Assembly (NCBI RefSeq): GCF_014204795.1
Contig: NZ_JACHMB010000001.1
Coordinates: 10,986,501 to 11,050,500, forward strand
Direction: 5' to 3'
Length of the DNA: 64,000 bases
Origin: Nonomuraea jabiensis
GTDB taxonomy: Bacteria > Actinomycetota > Actinomycetes > Streptosporangiales > Streptosporangiaceae
Numbering within the stretch: position 1 is the first letter of the stretch; each line of letters opens with the position of its first letter. The position numbers and the translations under genes were made by a program. The notes beneath the pieces were generated by a model that saw only the letters and a program-made list of their open reading frames with translations, was not told the DNA's origin and made no database searches. Below, piece after piece: positions 1-8,783 of the stretch.

Positions 1-1383
1 ATCCTCACCGGCGTGCACCGGCCGGACGGCGGGCGGGTCGCGCTCGGCGCCGCCGAGCTGCACCTGAACGGGCCGCTCGACGCCCAGCGGGCCGGCATCG
101 GCGTGGTGCACCAGGAGCGCAACCTGATCCCCGGGTTCTCCGTCGCCGAGAACATCCTGCTGCACCACCTGCCGCGGCGCCTCGGTCTCGTCGACCGGGC
201 GCGGATGCGTGCCGAGGCCCGCCGCTGCCTCGGCCTGCTCGACCTGGACCTCGACCCGGACACCCCGGTCTCCCGGCTCTCCGTGGCGCAGGCGCAACTG
301 GTCGAGATCGCCAAGGCGCTGAGCGTCGACAGCAAGGTGCTCCTGCTCGACGAGCCGACCGCGTCGCTCACCGGGGACGAGGCCGACCGGCTCTACGGGA
401 TCGTGCGCAAGCTGCGCGACAGCGGACACGCCGTCGTGCTGGTGAGCCACAAGCTGGAGGAGGTGTTCGCGGTCGCGGACACGGTCACCGTGCTGCGCGA
501 CGGGCGCAGCGTGGCCGAGGCCGAGCCGCTCGCCGCCTACACGCGGGACCAGATCGTCGACCTCATGGTCGGGCGGGCGTACTCCTCGGTCCGCCTCGCC
601 GAGCGGCACGTCGACCCGGCGGCGCCACCGGCCCTGCGGCTGGACAAGGTGTGCACCGCGCGGGGCCACCGCGGCATCTCCCTGTCGGTGCGCCCGGGAG
701 AGATCCTCGGGCTGTACGGCCTGGTCGGGGCCGGCCGCAGCGAGCTGGCCAAGGCGCTGCTCGGGCTCGACCGGATCACGTCGGGAACCGTGGAGGTGCG
801 GGGCCGTCCGGTACGCATCCGCGATGTCGGCGAGGCGCTCCGCGCCCACCGCATCGGCTACGTGACCGAGAACCGCAAGGAAGAGGGCCTCTTCCTTGAC
901 CAGCCGATCACCCGCAACGTCGGCGTCACCGTGTGGCGGCGCCTGGCCAGGGCCGGGCTGGTGACCGATCGCGCGGAACGTCGCCTGGTGACCCGGTACG
1001 TCGACCGGCTGGGCATCCGGATCGCTTCGCCGTCCCAGCTCGCGGGCCAGCTCTCCGGCGGCAACCAGCAGAAGGTGAGCCTGGCGAAGTGGCTCGCCGC
1101 CGAATGCGAGATCCTCATCGTGGACGAGCCGACGGTCGGTATCGACGTACGTACCAAGGCGGCCTTCCACGAGCTGATCGCCGAGCTGGCCGGAGCCGGG
1201 CTGGCGCTGCTGCTGATCTCCTCGGACCTGCCGGAGATCGTCACTCTCGCCGACCGGATCGCGGTGATGAACGGCTTCGGCCTGCGCGGCGAGCTGGTCA
1301 ACGACCACGACTACGCCCGGATGAGCCAGGCGATCATCCGGTTGATCCACGACGAACGGGTGCCCGGGGAGCGCCTGGAGTAA
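1..1383 (+). CDS. Sugar ABC transporter ATP-binding protein, 5' end outside window
   Basis: Tandem-ABC ATPase of the RbsA/XylG/MglA family that would energise import of a monosaccharide from the cytoplasmic face. The frame is open from base 1, so the N-terminus and the first Walker A lie upstream. The first domain shows its signature region (LSVAQAQLVEIAKAL) and Walker B (VLLLDEPTASL). The second domain has the degenerate P-loop typical of this family (GLYGLVGAGRSELAKALLG), the signature LSGGNQQKVSLAKWL and Walker B ILIVDEPTVGIDVRT. The TAA stop is at 1381-1383. Permease and binding-protein genes are not visible and may lie upstream. The substrate cannot be told from the sequence. Confidence 0.93.
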   Translation: MLTGVHRPDGGRVALGAAELHLNGPLDAQRAGIGVVHQERNLIPGFSVAENILLHHLPRRLGLVDRARMRAEARRCLGLLDLDLDPDTPVSRLSVAQAQLVEIAKALSVDSKVLLLDEPTASLTGDEADRLYGIVRKLRDSGHAVVLVSHKLEEVFAVADTVTVLRDGRSVAEAEPLAAYTRDQIVDLMVGRAYSSVRLAERHVDPAAPPALRLDKVCTARGHRGISLSVRPGEILGLYGLVGAGRSELAKALLGLDRITSGTVEVRGRPVRIRDVGEALRAHRIGYVTENRKEEGLFLDQPITRNVGVTVWRRLARAGLVTDRAERRLVTRYVDRLGIRIASPSQLAGQLSGGNQQKVSLAKWLAAECEILIVDEPTVGIDVRTKAAFHELIAELAGAGLALLLISSDLPEIVTLADRIAVMNGFGLRGELVNDHDYARMSQAIIRLIHDERVPGERLE

Positions 1384-1474
1384 AGTCGCCGAGTTTTGCG
1401 ATACATAACAGCTATGCCGCCACGCCACCCAGATCGGCCACGGCTTCCCCGCTCACCCCGGCCGCAACCGGCAC

Positions 1475-1954
1475 ATGGGCAGCGAGAGGCCAGAGAACAT
1501 CCAGGCCGAGTGGTCGGACACCAGCGGGACGATCACCGTCGACGGGGGATCCTGCGTCCTGGAGGCCACTCCCGAGGCCCTGACATTACGGATCGAGGCC
1601 GAGGACGAGGACGGGATGCAGCGCCTCCAGACCCTCCTCACCAGGAACATCACCCGGATGGGCAGAAGGGACAGCCTGGCCGTGGCCTGGAACCGTACGG
1701 ACGCGAACGCCGAGACGGCGCCCGCCACCGGGACGGCGCGCGTCGCGAAGGCCAGAGGCCGGCACACGGTGCTCGGTCTTGCGTTGGTCGCCGTCCTGGC
1801 GGTCGGCGTGCACGTGGGCCTGGCCGCAGGCATTCTGGCGATCCCGCATTGGGCTGGACTGGGCGCGGACGTCGTCCTGGTGGCCCTCCTGGTGAAGGTG
1901 GGTCTCGTGGCGACCCACGTCTGGCGCCGCCGCCCATCCGCCAGAGCCCGCTGA
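1475..1954 (+). CDS. DUF2218-like protein with C-terminal membrane segments, probably 5'-damaged
   Basis: The N-terminal half resembles DUF2218 (DGGSCVLEATPEALTLRIEA followed by a GRRDSLAVAW block). The last 65 residues form two hydrophobic segments (LGLALVAVLAVGVHVGLAAG and a second around VVLVALLVKVGLVAT). The first ATG is at 1475. In-frame codons before it, back to a TAA at 1406, still read as the conserved family start (QLCRHATQIGHG), and no ATG, GTG or TTG lies between. A matching RYI sits just upstream in another frame. The original 5' end therefore seems to have been lost by an indel. It converges on a TetR gene, a common pairing for this family. Function unknown. Confidence 0.6.
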   Translation: MGSERPENIQAEWSDTSGTITVDGGSCVLEATPEALTLRIEAEDEDGMQRLQTLLTRNITRMGRRDSLAVAWNRTDANAETAPATGTARVAKARGRHTVLGLALVAVLAVGVHVGLAAGILAIPHWAGLGADVVLVALLVKVGLVATHVWRRRPSARAR

Positions 1955-1956
1955 GA

Positions 1957-1977
1957 CCGAGCCGGCGTCCGGCTCAG
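1957..1977. terminator. Hairpin between convergent DUF2218 and TetR genes
   Basis: A 7-bp perfect stem GAGCCGG/CCGGCTC with a 3-nt loop spans 1959-1975, straight after the DUF2218 stop and at the 3' end of the TetR gene. It has no T-run, as is usual in high-GC hosts. It could serve both strands. Confidence 0.5.
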
Positions 1978-2552
1978 CGGGCCCGCAACCCGGCCAGAGT
2001 GAGTCCGACGAGCCTCTGGACAGCGGCTTCCGACGGAAGGGCGGCAGCCGCCTGAAGCGCGTGGAGGCAGAACGTGGCAAGCTCGTCCGCCGCCAGGTCG
2101 TCACGTATGACACCGGCCCGCGCGGCATCGGCCAGCGCATCGCGGAGCATGGCGTGCAGCTGCTGCCGGGCGTGGCCGGCGTCGTGCGATCGGTGCAGGA
2201 GCGTGACGAGGTCGGGGCTGAAACCGTGCCCTGCCATCTGCCGATGGATGAGCGCGTACGTCTCCAGCATGGCCTCGAGCCGCCGCCCGGCATCGCTCTC
2301 GCGCTCCCCCGCCCGCGCGAGGCGCTCCAGATGCCCGGCGACCTGGCGGTTGTGCCAGGCCAGCAGAATCGTCTCGACGTCGGGGAAGTATTTGTAGAGC
2401 GTGGCCCGGCCGATGCCGGTCTTCTCGGCGATCTGCGACATGGTCACCGCCAGCAGCCCCCGCTCACCCACCAGCTCCACTGTGGCGTCCAGGATCGCGT
2501 CATGCACGGTACGGCGGTGCGCCTCGATCGTCTCGTTCCACAGTTTGGGCAC
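1974..2552 (-). CDS. TetR/AcrR family transcriptional regulator
   Basis: A 192-aa regulator with an N-terminal TetR helix-turn-helix of about residues 14-60 (MSQIAEKTGIGRATLYKYF) and a helical ligand-binding C-terminal domain. The start ATG gives MPKLWNETIEAHRRTVHDAIL, normal spacing for the family. It faces the DUF2218 gene 3' to 3'. TetR and DUF2218 genes often neighbour one another, so that gene may be its target, although the target's 5' end looks damaged. The ligand is unknown. Confidence 0.9.
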   Translation of the reverse strand: MPKLWNETIEAHRRTVHDAILDATVELVGERGLLAVTMSQIAEKTGIGRATLYKYFPDVETILLAWHNRQVAGHLERLARAGERESDAGRRLEAMLETYALIHRQMAGHGFSPDLVTLLHRSHDAGHARQQLHAMLRDALADAARAGVIRDDLAADELATFCLHALQAAAALPSEAAVQRLVGLTLAGLRAR

Positions 2553-2605
2553 CCAGCCAGTGTACGAGGCGGCATGAGGGCCACATCTTGCCGGCGATCA
2601 ACCAC

Positions 2606-3466
2606 TCACCGCAGGAGCCGCGCTTCGAAAGGGGCGAGGGTGACCGCACCGGGCAGCGGGTCTCGCTCGCCGGCGGTCGGGTCCGAGGACCAGAGCGTGC
2701 TCCTGGAACCGGGAAAGGCGACCGTCTGGTCGCGGCCGGAGAGGTTCACCGCCACGACGACCGAGTCCTCGCCGTCGCCGCGGAGGTACGCGAGATGGTC
2801 CGCGTGGGCGGAGAGCACGGTGATGCCGCCCTGACGCAGCGCGGCCAGCTCTCGCCGGGAGCTTCAGGAGCTCCCGGACGAGGCAGAGGAGCGAGCGGGG
2901 GTCGAGCTCCTGGCTCTCGACGCTGAACCGTCCCGCCCAAGCGGGTATGGGCAGCCACGGCTCGACGCCGTCGGGCGTGACCCGGCGTGCGGCGGCGTCG
3001 CCTCCCAGGGCATGGGCATCCGCTGGGGGTCCCGGCCGAGCCTGAGGCCGGGCGCGCGGAGTTCGGCGCAGTCACGGGCGCGCCAGGCGTCGACCGGGGC
3101 GTCGGGGAGGCCGAGTTCGTCGCCGTAGTAGAGCGTCGGTGTTTTCGCGAGGTCCAGCCCCCGCGTGCCGAGGGCGGCGACGCGTTCGAGCTTGAGGTGG
3201 AGCTCACCCATCGCGCAGGCGGGCGTCCTTGATGAGCCGCCACACCGCGTCCACGCGGAACCCGTCGACCCCGCGGTCCAGCCAGAACCTCATGACCTCG
3301 AACATCGCCTGCCGGACGGCCGGGTCACGCCAGTTCAGGCTCGGCTGCTCGGGCAGGTGCGCGCGGTAGTAGTACTGCCCGGTCGGCTCGTGGAAGGTCC
3401 AGGCCGGGCCGCCGAAGGCGGAGGCCCAGTTGTTGGGCGGGCCGCCGTCCGGCTTCGGATCGTGCC
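2606..3466 (-). pseudogene. GH13 alpha-glucosidase remnant
   Basis: Read on the minus strand, separate frames give consecutive parts of a GH13 alpha-glucosidase: a central part (YYYRAHLPEQPSLNW, then WLDRGVDGFRVDAV with the nucleophile-region Asp), a short piece GELHLKLERVAAL, then TPTLYYGDELGLPD and RMPMPWEAT, and finally the C-terminal beta-domain (HADHLAYLRGDGEDSVVVAV). The N-terminal third is missing, the stretch between the FRVDAV and YYGDE motifs is mostly deleted, and at least three frame changes occur. The gene cannot make an active enzyme. Its 5' edge abuts the gluconokinase remnant. Confidence 0.82.
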
Positions 3467-3473
3467 AAACGCG

Positions 3474-3880
3474 ATGGCGACGGGGACGGTGCGGGGCCGA
3501 TCAGACCTCGGAAAGGGATTTCCGCTGCGACCACTTGTTGTAGTGATGGGCGTGTCCGGGGCCGGAAAGACCACCGTCGGCCGCTTGCTCGCCGAGCGGC
3601 TGGGGGTGCCTTTCCTCGACGGGGACGACCTTCATCCGCGGGCCAACGTGACCAAGATGGCTTCGGGCGTGCCGCTCACGGACGACGACCGCTTCCGGTG
3701 GCACGTCACGGTCGGAGCCGCTCTGGCCGGCTTACGGGCCGAAGGGGCGGGCGTCGCGTGCTCGGCACTCAAACGGAAGTATCGGGAGATCATCCGGGGT
3801 TCCGCGTGGACTGCACTCATGAGCCGGAGCGCGTGGTCGCGAACCTCGTGGAGGAAATTTTGGCGCGCGACTCCCACGTC
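3474..3880 (+). pseudogene. Gluconokinase (GntK-like) remnant with internal deletion
   Basis: The N-terminal half is a clear gluconokinase: P-loop VVVMGVSGAGKTTVGRLLAE, then FLDGDDLHPRANVTKMASG, PLTDDDRFRWH and CSALKRKYRE. After KYREIIRG the expected core (about 60-70 residues) is gone. The C-terminal helix (THEPERVVANLVEEIL) follows immediately in another reading frame. An open frame continues to 3944 but in the wrong register. The enzyme normally phosphorylates gluconate to 6-phosphogluconate. This copy lacks the middle of the fold and is unlikely to work. Confidence 0.8.
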
Positions 3881-3924
3881 CCGCCCGTCGAGGGGCGGGG
3901 CATCCGACCTCATCATCGGTTCTG

Positions 3925-3935
3925 TAACCGGTTTA
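3925..3935. promoter_or_regulatory. LacI-type operator candidate (distal)
   Basis: TAACCGGTTTA has the central CG and AT-rich arms typical of LacI-family operators and sits within a wider palindrome CCGGTTTAACCGG (3928-3940). It lies about 270 bp before the pectate lyase start. No LacI gene is in the window. Confidence 0.35.
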
Positions 3936-4104
3936 ACCGGATGATGTGCGTGTGCTTCTGCGGTGTCAACCGGGCGTTCTCGGTCGGGACGAAAGTTTCA
4001 TGGGGCTGAGCACCGGTTGACGAGCACAAACGCTTTCCTGATCGCTGCTGGGTGAAGTTCGAACGTTGACAGGCTTCCCAGCTCATGGTCCCATCCCGCC
4101 GTGA

Positions 4105-4118
4105 GTAAACGGTTAAAC
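4105..4118. promoter_or_regulatory. LacI-type operator candidate (proximal to pectinase operon)
   Basis: GTAAACGGTTAAAC is an AT-rich near-palindrome around a CG step, unlike the GC-rich surroundings, 84 bp before the pectate lyase ATG. It is related to the site at 3925. It plausibly places the PL9-GH43 operon under sugar control by a LacI regulator encoded elsewhere. Confidence 0.42.
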
Positions 4119-4201
4119 ATGAACCTTGCTTGATTTGCACCTCCGCCGTACCAGAGCGCGGCCCACCGGCCTCACTCCTTAGGCACCCCAAGGAGATCCC
4201 G

Positions 4202-5725
4202 ATGCACCTCCCACCGCGGTGGCGAGCCCTTCGCCTGATCGCCGCCGCCTCAGCCGCCCTGGGCCTGAGCGCCGCGATCGCGCCCGGTACGGCCGCGGCG
4301 AGCAGCGCGGCAGCCGGGAACACCTACTACGTCGCCCCCAACGGCAACGACAACGCCGCGGGAACCCAGGCCGCCCCCTGGGCGTCCATCGCCCACGCGC
4401 AGGCCGTCGTCACGGCAGGTGACACGGTTTACCTCCGCGGCGGAACCTACGCCTACACCCGTGCGAACTCGGCCTGCGCCAGCCAGACGGCCCGGGTCGA
4501 CGCGATCACCCTGAACAGGAGCGGCGCCCCCGGCAACCCGATCCGCTACTGGGCCTACCCGGGCGAGAAGCCGGTCTTCGACTTCTCGCGCATGAGGGAC
4601 GACTGCCGGATCAAGGGCTTCGACGTCACCGGCAACTGGATCCATCTCAAAGGGCTGGAAGTCACCGGTGTGCCGCAGAACAACAACCTCAACCACGAGT
4701 CGTGGGGCATCTGGATCTCCGGCAGCAACAACACCTTCGAGCTGATCGACACCCATCACCACATGGGGCCCGGTCTGTTCATCCAGAACGGCGGCGGCAA
4801 CCTCGTCCTCAACACGGACTCGCACGACAACTACGACCTGCGCTCCTCCAACGGTGCCGGGGAAAGCGCCGACGGCTTCGGCGCACACATCCCAGCGGGC
4901 AACGCCGGGAACGTGTTCCGCGGCTGCCGCGCGTGGTGGAACGCCGACGACGGGTTCGACCTCATCAGCGCCTACTCGTCCGTGATCATCGAGAACTCCT
5001 GGGCCTGGCGCAACGGGTACGTGCCGGGGACCACCACGGGCGCGGGCAACGGCAACGGTTTCAAGGCCGGCGGCTACGGCGGCGACTACGACCCCGGCGC
5101 CGTCAAGCACACCGTCCGGACCTCGGTGGCCTTCCTCAACAAGGCCGCAGGCTTCTACGCCAACCACCACCCGATCGCCAACGACTACTTCAACAACACC
5201 AGCTACGGCAACCACCCCGACTTCAACATGCTCGGGGTCGATTCCGGCGGCGCCGCCGTCGGGCGGGGCAATCTGCGCAACAACCTCGCCTACACCGGCA
5301 CCCTGACGTCCAACATGAACGGCACGAATGCCGCGTACAACTCCTGGCACCTCGGCGTCACGCTGACCGACTCCCAGTTCCAGAGCGTGTCGACGTCCGG
5401 CTGGGACGCTCCCCGCCAGGCCGACGGCAGCCTGCCCGCCCTGCCCCACCTCCGCCTCGCCGCGAACAGCACCCTGATCGACAAGGGCACGTCTGTCGGC
5501 CTGCCCTACAAGGGATCGGCGCCGGACCTCGGCGCCTTCGAGCAGTCCGCCGGCACGCCACCGGCGGTGCGCCACGAAGCGGAGAGCGCACCCGCGGTGT
5601 GCCCAGGCACCATCGATGCCGACCACGGCTCCCGCTGCGGCCACCCGATCGGGCGGACAGCCAGGCCCGCCCCCGCCCTATCGCCGGGCCACCGATCACT
5701 TCTGGACACAAGGGAGGCATCATGA
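4202..5725 (+). CDS. Secreted PL9-like pectate lyase (right-handed beta-helix)
   Basis: ATG 4202 follows a strong AAGGAG site. The protein has a signal peptide (RLIAAASAALGLSAAIAPG, cut near AAA-SS), a DUF1565-like entry (YYVAPNGNDNAAGTQAAPW) and a long parallel beta-helix (KGLEVTGV, HHHMGPGLFIQNGG, NADDGFDLISAYSS, AWRNGYVPG). This matches PL9 pectate/rhamnogalacturonan-type lyases, which cut pectin by beta-elimination outside the cell. After the helix a CBM35-like start (VRHEAESAPAVCPGTIDADHG) breaks off into low-complexity sequence, so the carbohydrate-binding module is truncated. The stop overlaps the ATG of the next gene (ATGA), so the two form an operon. The exact pectic substrate is uncertain. 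Confidence 0.85.
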   Translation: MHLPPRWRALRLIAAASAALGLSAAIAPGTAAASSAAAGNTYYVAPNGNDNAAGTQAAPWASIAHAQAVVTAGDTVYLRGGTYAYTRANSACASQTARVDAITLNRSGAPGNPIRYWAYPGEKPVFDFSRMRDDCRIKGFDVTGNWIHLKGLEVTGVPQNNNLNHESWGIWISGSNNTFELIDTHHHMGPGLFIQNGGGNLVLNTDSHDNYDLRSSNGAGESADGFGAHIPAGNAGNVFRGCRAWWNADDGFDLISAYSSVIIENSWAWRNGYVPGTTTGAGNGNGFKAGGYGGDYDPGAVKHTVRTSVAFLNKAAGFYANHHPIANDYFNNTSYGNHPDFNMLGVDSGGAAVGRGNLRNNLAYTGTLTSNMNGTNAAYNSWHLGVTLTDSQFQSVSTSGWDAPRQADGSLPALPHLRLAANSTLIDKGTSVGLPYKGSAPDLGAFEQSAGTPPAVRHEAESAPAVCPGTIDADHGSRCGHPIGRTARPAPALSPGHRSLLDTREAS

Positions 5726-8058
5726 CATGTACGTTACGTACGGCTCTGAAGCGAGGGTGGTTACTCGTCGCCGCATCGGTGGTCGTGTCGGTGGTCCCGA
5801 CCGCTCACCTCGCCGCGGCGGAGTCCTCCAGTGGCGCGGCCGATCCACTCGCGGGGCTCTACGACCAGGTCTCCCGATACTCCGCCGCCGACTATACGGC
5901 CGACTCCTGGGCGTCGTTCTCGTCGACCAGGAACGCGGCGGCAACAGCGATCCAACGAGGGGACACGGAGCGTGCCGCCGCGCAGGCGGAACTCCAGGGC
6001 GCCGCCGACGGACTGGTGATGGTCCGCGGCCTCAAGAGACTGGTCGCCGACTACAGGACACGCGTACCGGCCGCGTACACCGCTGACTCCTGGGCCCCCT
6101 TCGCCAAGGCGTTGACCACAGCGGCCGTCGTCGCCGCCGACGCATCGGCGACCAAGCCGGAGGTCGCCGCCGCCAAGACGGAGCTGACGAGCGCCGCCGC
6201 GAAGCTGGTGGCAGCCGATGAGGGGACGTTCCAGACCATCACGAACAACACCTTCTGGAACGACACCAACGGCAACCCCATCTACTCGCAGGGCGGAGGC
6301 GTCTTCAAGTTCGGCGACACCTACTACTGGTACGGCGTGCACTACGCGGGCGCCGAACTCTACCGGGCCAATCCGACGAGGAAGTACGACAGCGACGTCA
6401 CGTTCGTCTCGATCCCGGTGTACTCGTCGAAGGACCTGGTGAACTGGAAATTCGAGAACAATGTCGCCACGAGCTCCACGGCCCCCTTCGCCAACGGCGG
6501 CTGGGTGGGGCGCCTCGGCGTTTCGTACAACGAGAACACCGGCAAGTACGTGCTGGTCGTGCAGGGGCCGGGCGGGGTCGTGTTCCTGCGGGGTGACTCG
6601 CCGACCGACACCTTCGACCACGCCTACACCCAGGCCCAGATCGTCAACTCGCCGACACCGGGCACCGGAGATCAGACGGTCTTCACCGACGACGACGGGA
6701 AGGACTACCTGATCTTCTCCAACGCCTCGGGACGCGCCAACGCCTTCGTCGCCAAGCTCAGCGAGTCCGACTCGCTGCGGGTGGAGCCCGCGGTGCGGAT
6801 CGGTTACAACTCCGCCGGTCGCGAGGGCAACGCCATGTTCAAGCTTGACGGCAAGTACTACCACGCCTCATCGGACCTGCACGGCTGGAACAGCTCGGTG
6901 ACGCACGTCATCGAGTCGACCACCAGCAATATTCAGGGTGCCTACACCGGGGAGTACACGCTCCCCGGTACCGAGATGGACTACAGCCACGTGACCCAGA
7001 CCGGGTTCTTCGTGACGGTCAAGGGAACCAAGCAGACCACGGTGATCTTCGCCGGTGACCGCTGGGCCGACTTCGCCTGGAACGGTATCGGGTACAACCA
7101 GTGGATGCCGGTGACCAAGACCGGCGCGCGGCCCCAGTTCCACTCGGTGAGCCAGTGGCAGTTCAACGCCACGACCGGAGAGTGGCGCGTCGGGCCGGCG
7201 AACAACTACGTACTCAACCCCAATTTCCAGGCTGACCGGGTCATCGTCCCGCAGGTGCAGGGGTGGACCAACTTCCGCGAGTCGGGGCCGAGCTCCATGG
7301 TGACCAACGTCAACGGCGGTGCGAACGGATCCCGCTTCGCGCTGCAGATCGGCGCCGCGGAGGCCTACGCGGGTGGCGTGCGGCAACAGATCACTGTGCC
7401 GGCCGGCACGTACGGGCTGTCCCTGTTCGCCAAGACCGCGGGTTCGCTCAGCGCCGCCCAAGTGACGGTCACCGACCCCGGCGGCACCTCGCGCACGCTC
7501 AACGTCCCGGCATCGAGCGGCTGGACCCGGCGTGAGCTCGCGGGCATCCCGCTGTCCGCCGGTACCGCCACCGTCACCATCCGAGCGGCGTCCGGCAACG
7601 GACACCTCCTCGTCGACGACCTCGCACTCGTCAGGACGTCCGGCGACACGCCACCGACGGGGCAGCGTTACGAGGCGGAGACCACGCCGGCGGTCTGCCA
7701 GGGCACGATCGATTCCGATCGAGCCGGCTTCTCCGGCAGCGGTTTCTGCAACGGCACCGCAGCTGTGGGCGCCTACGCCCAGTTCACGGTGAACGCGTCG
7801 GCGGCCGGCACGGCCACGGTCGGGATCCGGTTCGCCAACGGCGCCAGCAGCGGCGCGGCACGGCCGGCGAGCCTGGTGGTCAACGGATCCACGGTGGGGA
7901 CGGTTCCGTTCGAGTCCACCGGCGCCTGGACGACGTGGGTCACCAAGACAGTGACCGTTCCGCTGAACGCCGGCGGCAACACCATCCGACTGGAGCCGAC
8001 CACGGCGGCCGGACTTCCCAACGTCGACTACCTCGACGTCGGCGCCACGGCCGCCTGA
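5722..8058 (+). CDS. Secreted GH43 (subfamily 24-like) glycosidase with FIVAR repeats and CBM35
   Basis: A 778-aa secreted enzyme. It begins with a signal peptide (GWLLVAASVVVSVVPTAHLAAA), then two FIVAR-like helical repeats (residues ~40-165, each with YTADSWA), a GH43 propeller (~170-480: FWNDTNGNPIYSQGGG, YYWYGVHYAG, REGNAMFKLDGKYYHASS), a beta-sandwich with an NPNFQ start, and a C-terminal CBM35 (~650-778: YEAETTPAVCQGTIDSD to NVDYLDVG). The IYSQGGGVFK/YYWYG signature recalls GH43_24 exo-beta-1,3-galactanases, where the Asp base is replaced. The likely substrate is therefore a galactan or arabinogalactan side chain, by inference. The ATG overlaps the PL9 stop, giving a two-gene plant-polysaccharide operon. 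Confidence 0.85.
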   Translation: MTCTLRTALKRGWLLVAASVVVSVVPTAHLAAAESSSGAADPLAGLYDQVSRYSAADYTADSWASFSSTRNAAATAIQRGDTERAAAQAELQGAADGLVMVRGLKRLVADYRTRVPAAYTADSWAPFAKALTTAAVVAADASATKPEVAAAKTELTSAAAKLVAADEGTFQTITNNTFWNDTNGNPIYSQGGGVFKFGDTYYWYGVHYAGAELYRANPTRKYDSDVTFVSIPVYSSKDLVNWKFENNVATSSTAPFANGGWVGRLGVSYNENTGKYVLVVQGPGGVVFLRGDSPTDTFDHAYTQAQIVNSPTPGTGDQTVFTDDDGKDYLIFSNASGRANAFVAKLSESDSLRVEPAVRIGYNSAGREGNAMFKLDGKYYHASSDLHGWNSSVTHVIESTTSNIQGAYTGEYTLPGTEMDYSHVTQTGFFVTVKGTKQTTVIFAGDRWADFAWNGIGYNQWMPVTKTGARPQFHSVSQWQFNATTGEWRVGPANNYVLNPNFQADRVIVPQVQGWTNFRESGPSSMVTNVNGGANGSRFALQIGAAEAYAGGVRQQITVPAGTYGLSLFAKTAGSLSAAQVTVTDPGGTSRTLNVPASSGWTRRELAGIPLSAGTATVTIRAASGNGHLLVDDLALVRTSGDTPPTGQRYEAETTPAVCQGTIDSDRAGFSGSGFCNGTAAVGAYAQFTVNASAAGTATVGIRFANGASSGAARPASLVVNGSTVGTVPFESTGAWTTWVTKTVTVPLNAGGNTIRLEPTTAAGLPNVDYLDVGATAA

Positions 8059-8083
8059 ACAACCGCGCCCCGGCACAGGTGCC

Positions 8084-8275
8084 TTCAGGCCGACGACGGC
8101 GACACCGCCACCCGCTGGTGCACCGCCGACGGCAGGACCGGTCACTGGTGGCAGGTCGATCTCGGGAAGCACGGCGGCGTCGACCGGCACGGAAGTGCGC
8201 CGGAAGTTCACCCGCAACCACAGGTACCACGTCTCGGTCTCCACCGATGGCTCGGGCTTGGACGCGGATGGCTGA
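8084..8275 (+). pseudogene. F5/8 type C (CBM32) domain remnant
   Basis: One frame reads LQADDGDTATRWCTADGRT and HWWQVDLGKHGG, a clear discoidin/CBM32 core. A shift to another frame continues as TEVRRKFTRNHRYHVSVSTD and stops at 8273-8275. There is no start codon or catalytic domain. It is the leftover of a secreted carbohydrate-binding protein, another sign of deletion just behind the GH43 gene. Confidence 0.65.
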
Positions 8276-8420
8276 TCGGACGGCGAGCACGACCGCGGCC
8301 CAGCTGCGGAGCGACACCTTCGCCCGCGACCGCCCGGTACGTCTCCAGAAAGGGTTGCATCTTGCCCGTGGCCACGTAACGTCCCGAGCAGCGGCCCTCG
8401 CCACGGGAGGAGAGATCGGC

Positions 8421-8783
8421 ATGTCCGACGATGAGGCGCGGCGCGTTTTCCAGGTGGTCGACTCGTTCGAGCCCGGCAAGTTCGTGCAGTTGCTGGCGGA
8501 GGACGCCAGGATGGTGTTCGGCAATGCCGATCCCATGGTGGGACGCGACGCCATCGCCGAGGGGCTGCGGACGTTCTTCGCCACCATCGCGGGCCTCGCA
8601 CACAGGATCGTCAGAACGTGGCAGGTCGACGGCGACACCATCGCCGAGACCGAGGTGACATACCGGCGGCTCGACGGCAAGGACGTCAGGGTCGTGGCCG
8701 TGTCCATCTGGCATACCCGCGACGACGGTCTGATCTCGGACTACCGCATCTTCGTCGACCTGGCGCCCGTCTATGCGACGTAG
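8421..8783 (+). CDS. SnoaL-like / NTF2-fold protein
   Basis: A 120-aa protein with the cone-shaped alpha+beta NTF2 pattern: an N-terminal helix with FVQLLAEDARMVFGNADP, then GRDAIAEGLRTFF and alternating strands ending in SDYRIFVDLAPVY. ATG 8421 is preceded by GGGAGGAGAG, a good ribosome site, which fixes the start against the longer open frame. SnoaL-like proteins bind small hydrophobic ligands or catalyse isomerase and hydrolase reactions, and the role here cannot be predicted. It appears monocistronic. Confidence 0.75.
   Translation: MSDDEARRVFQVVDSFEPGKFVQLLAEDARMVFGNADPMVGRDAIAEGLRTFFATIAGLAHRIVRTWQVDGDTIAETEVTYRRLDGKDVRVVAVSIWHTRDDGLISDYRIFVDLAPVYAT

Noticed and set aside
4702..5721. 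Extension of the GH43 frame upstream through the pectate lyase gene
   Set aside because: The upstream part is Arg-rich shadow. The true start is ATG 5722, directly followed by a signal peptide.
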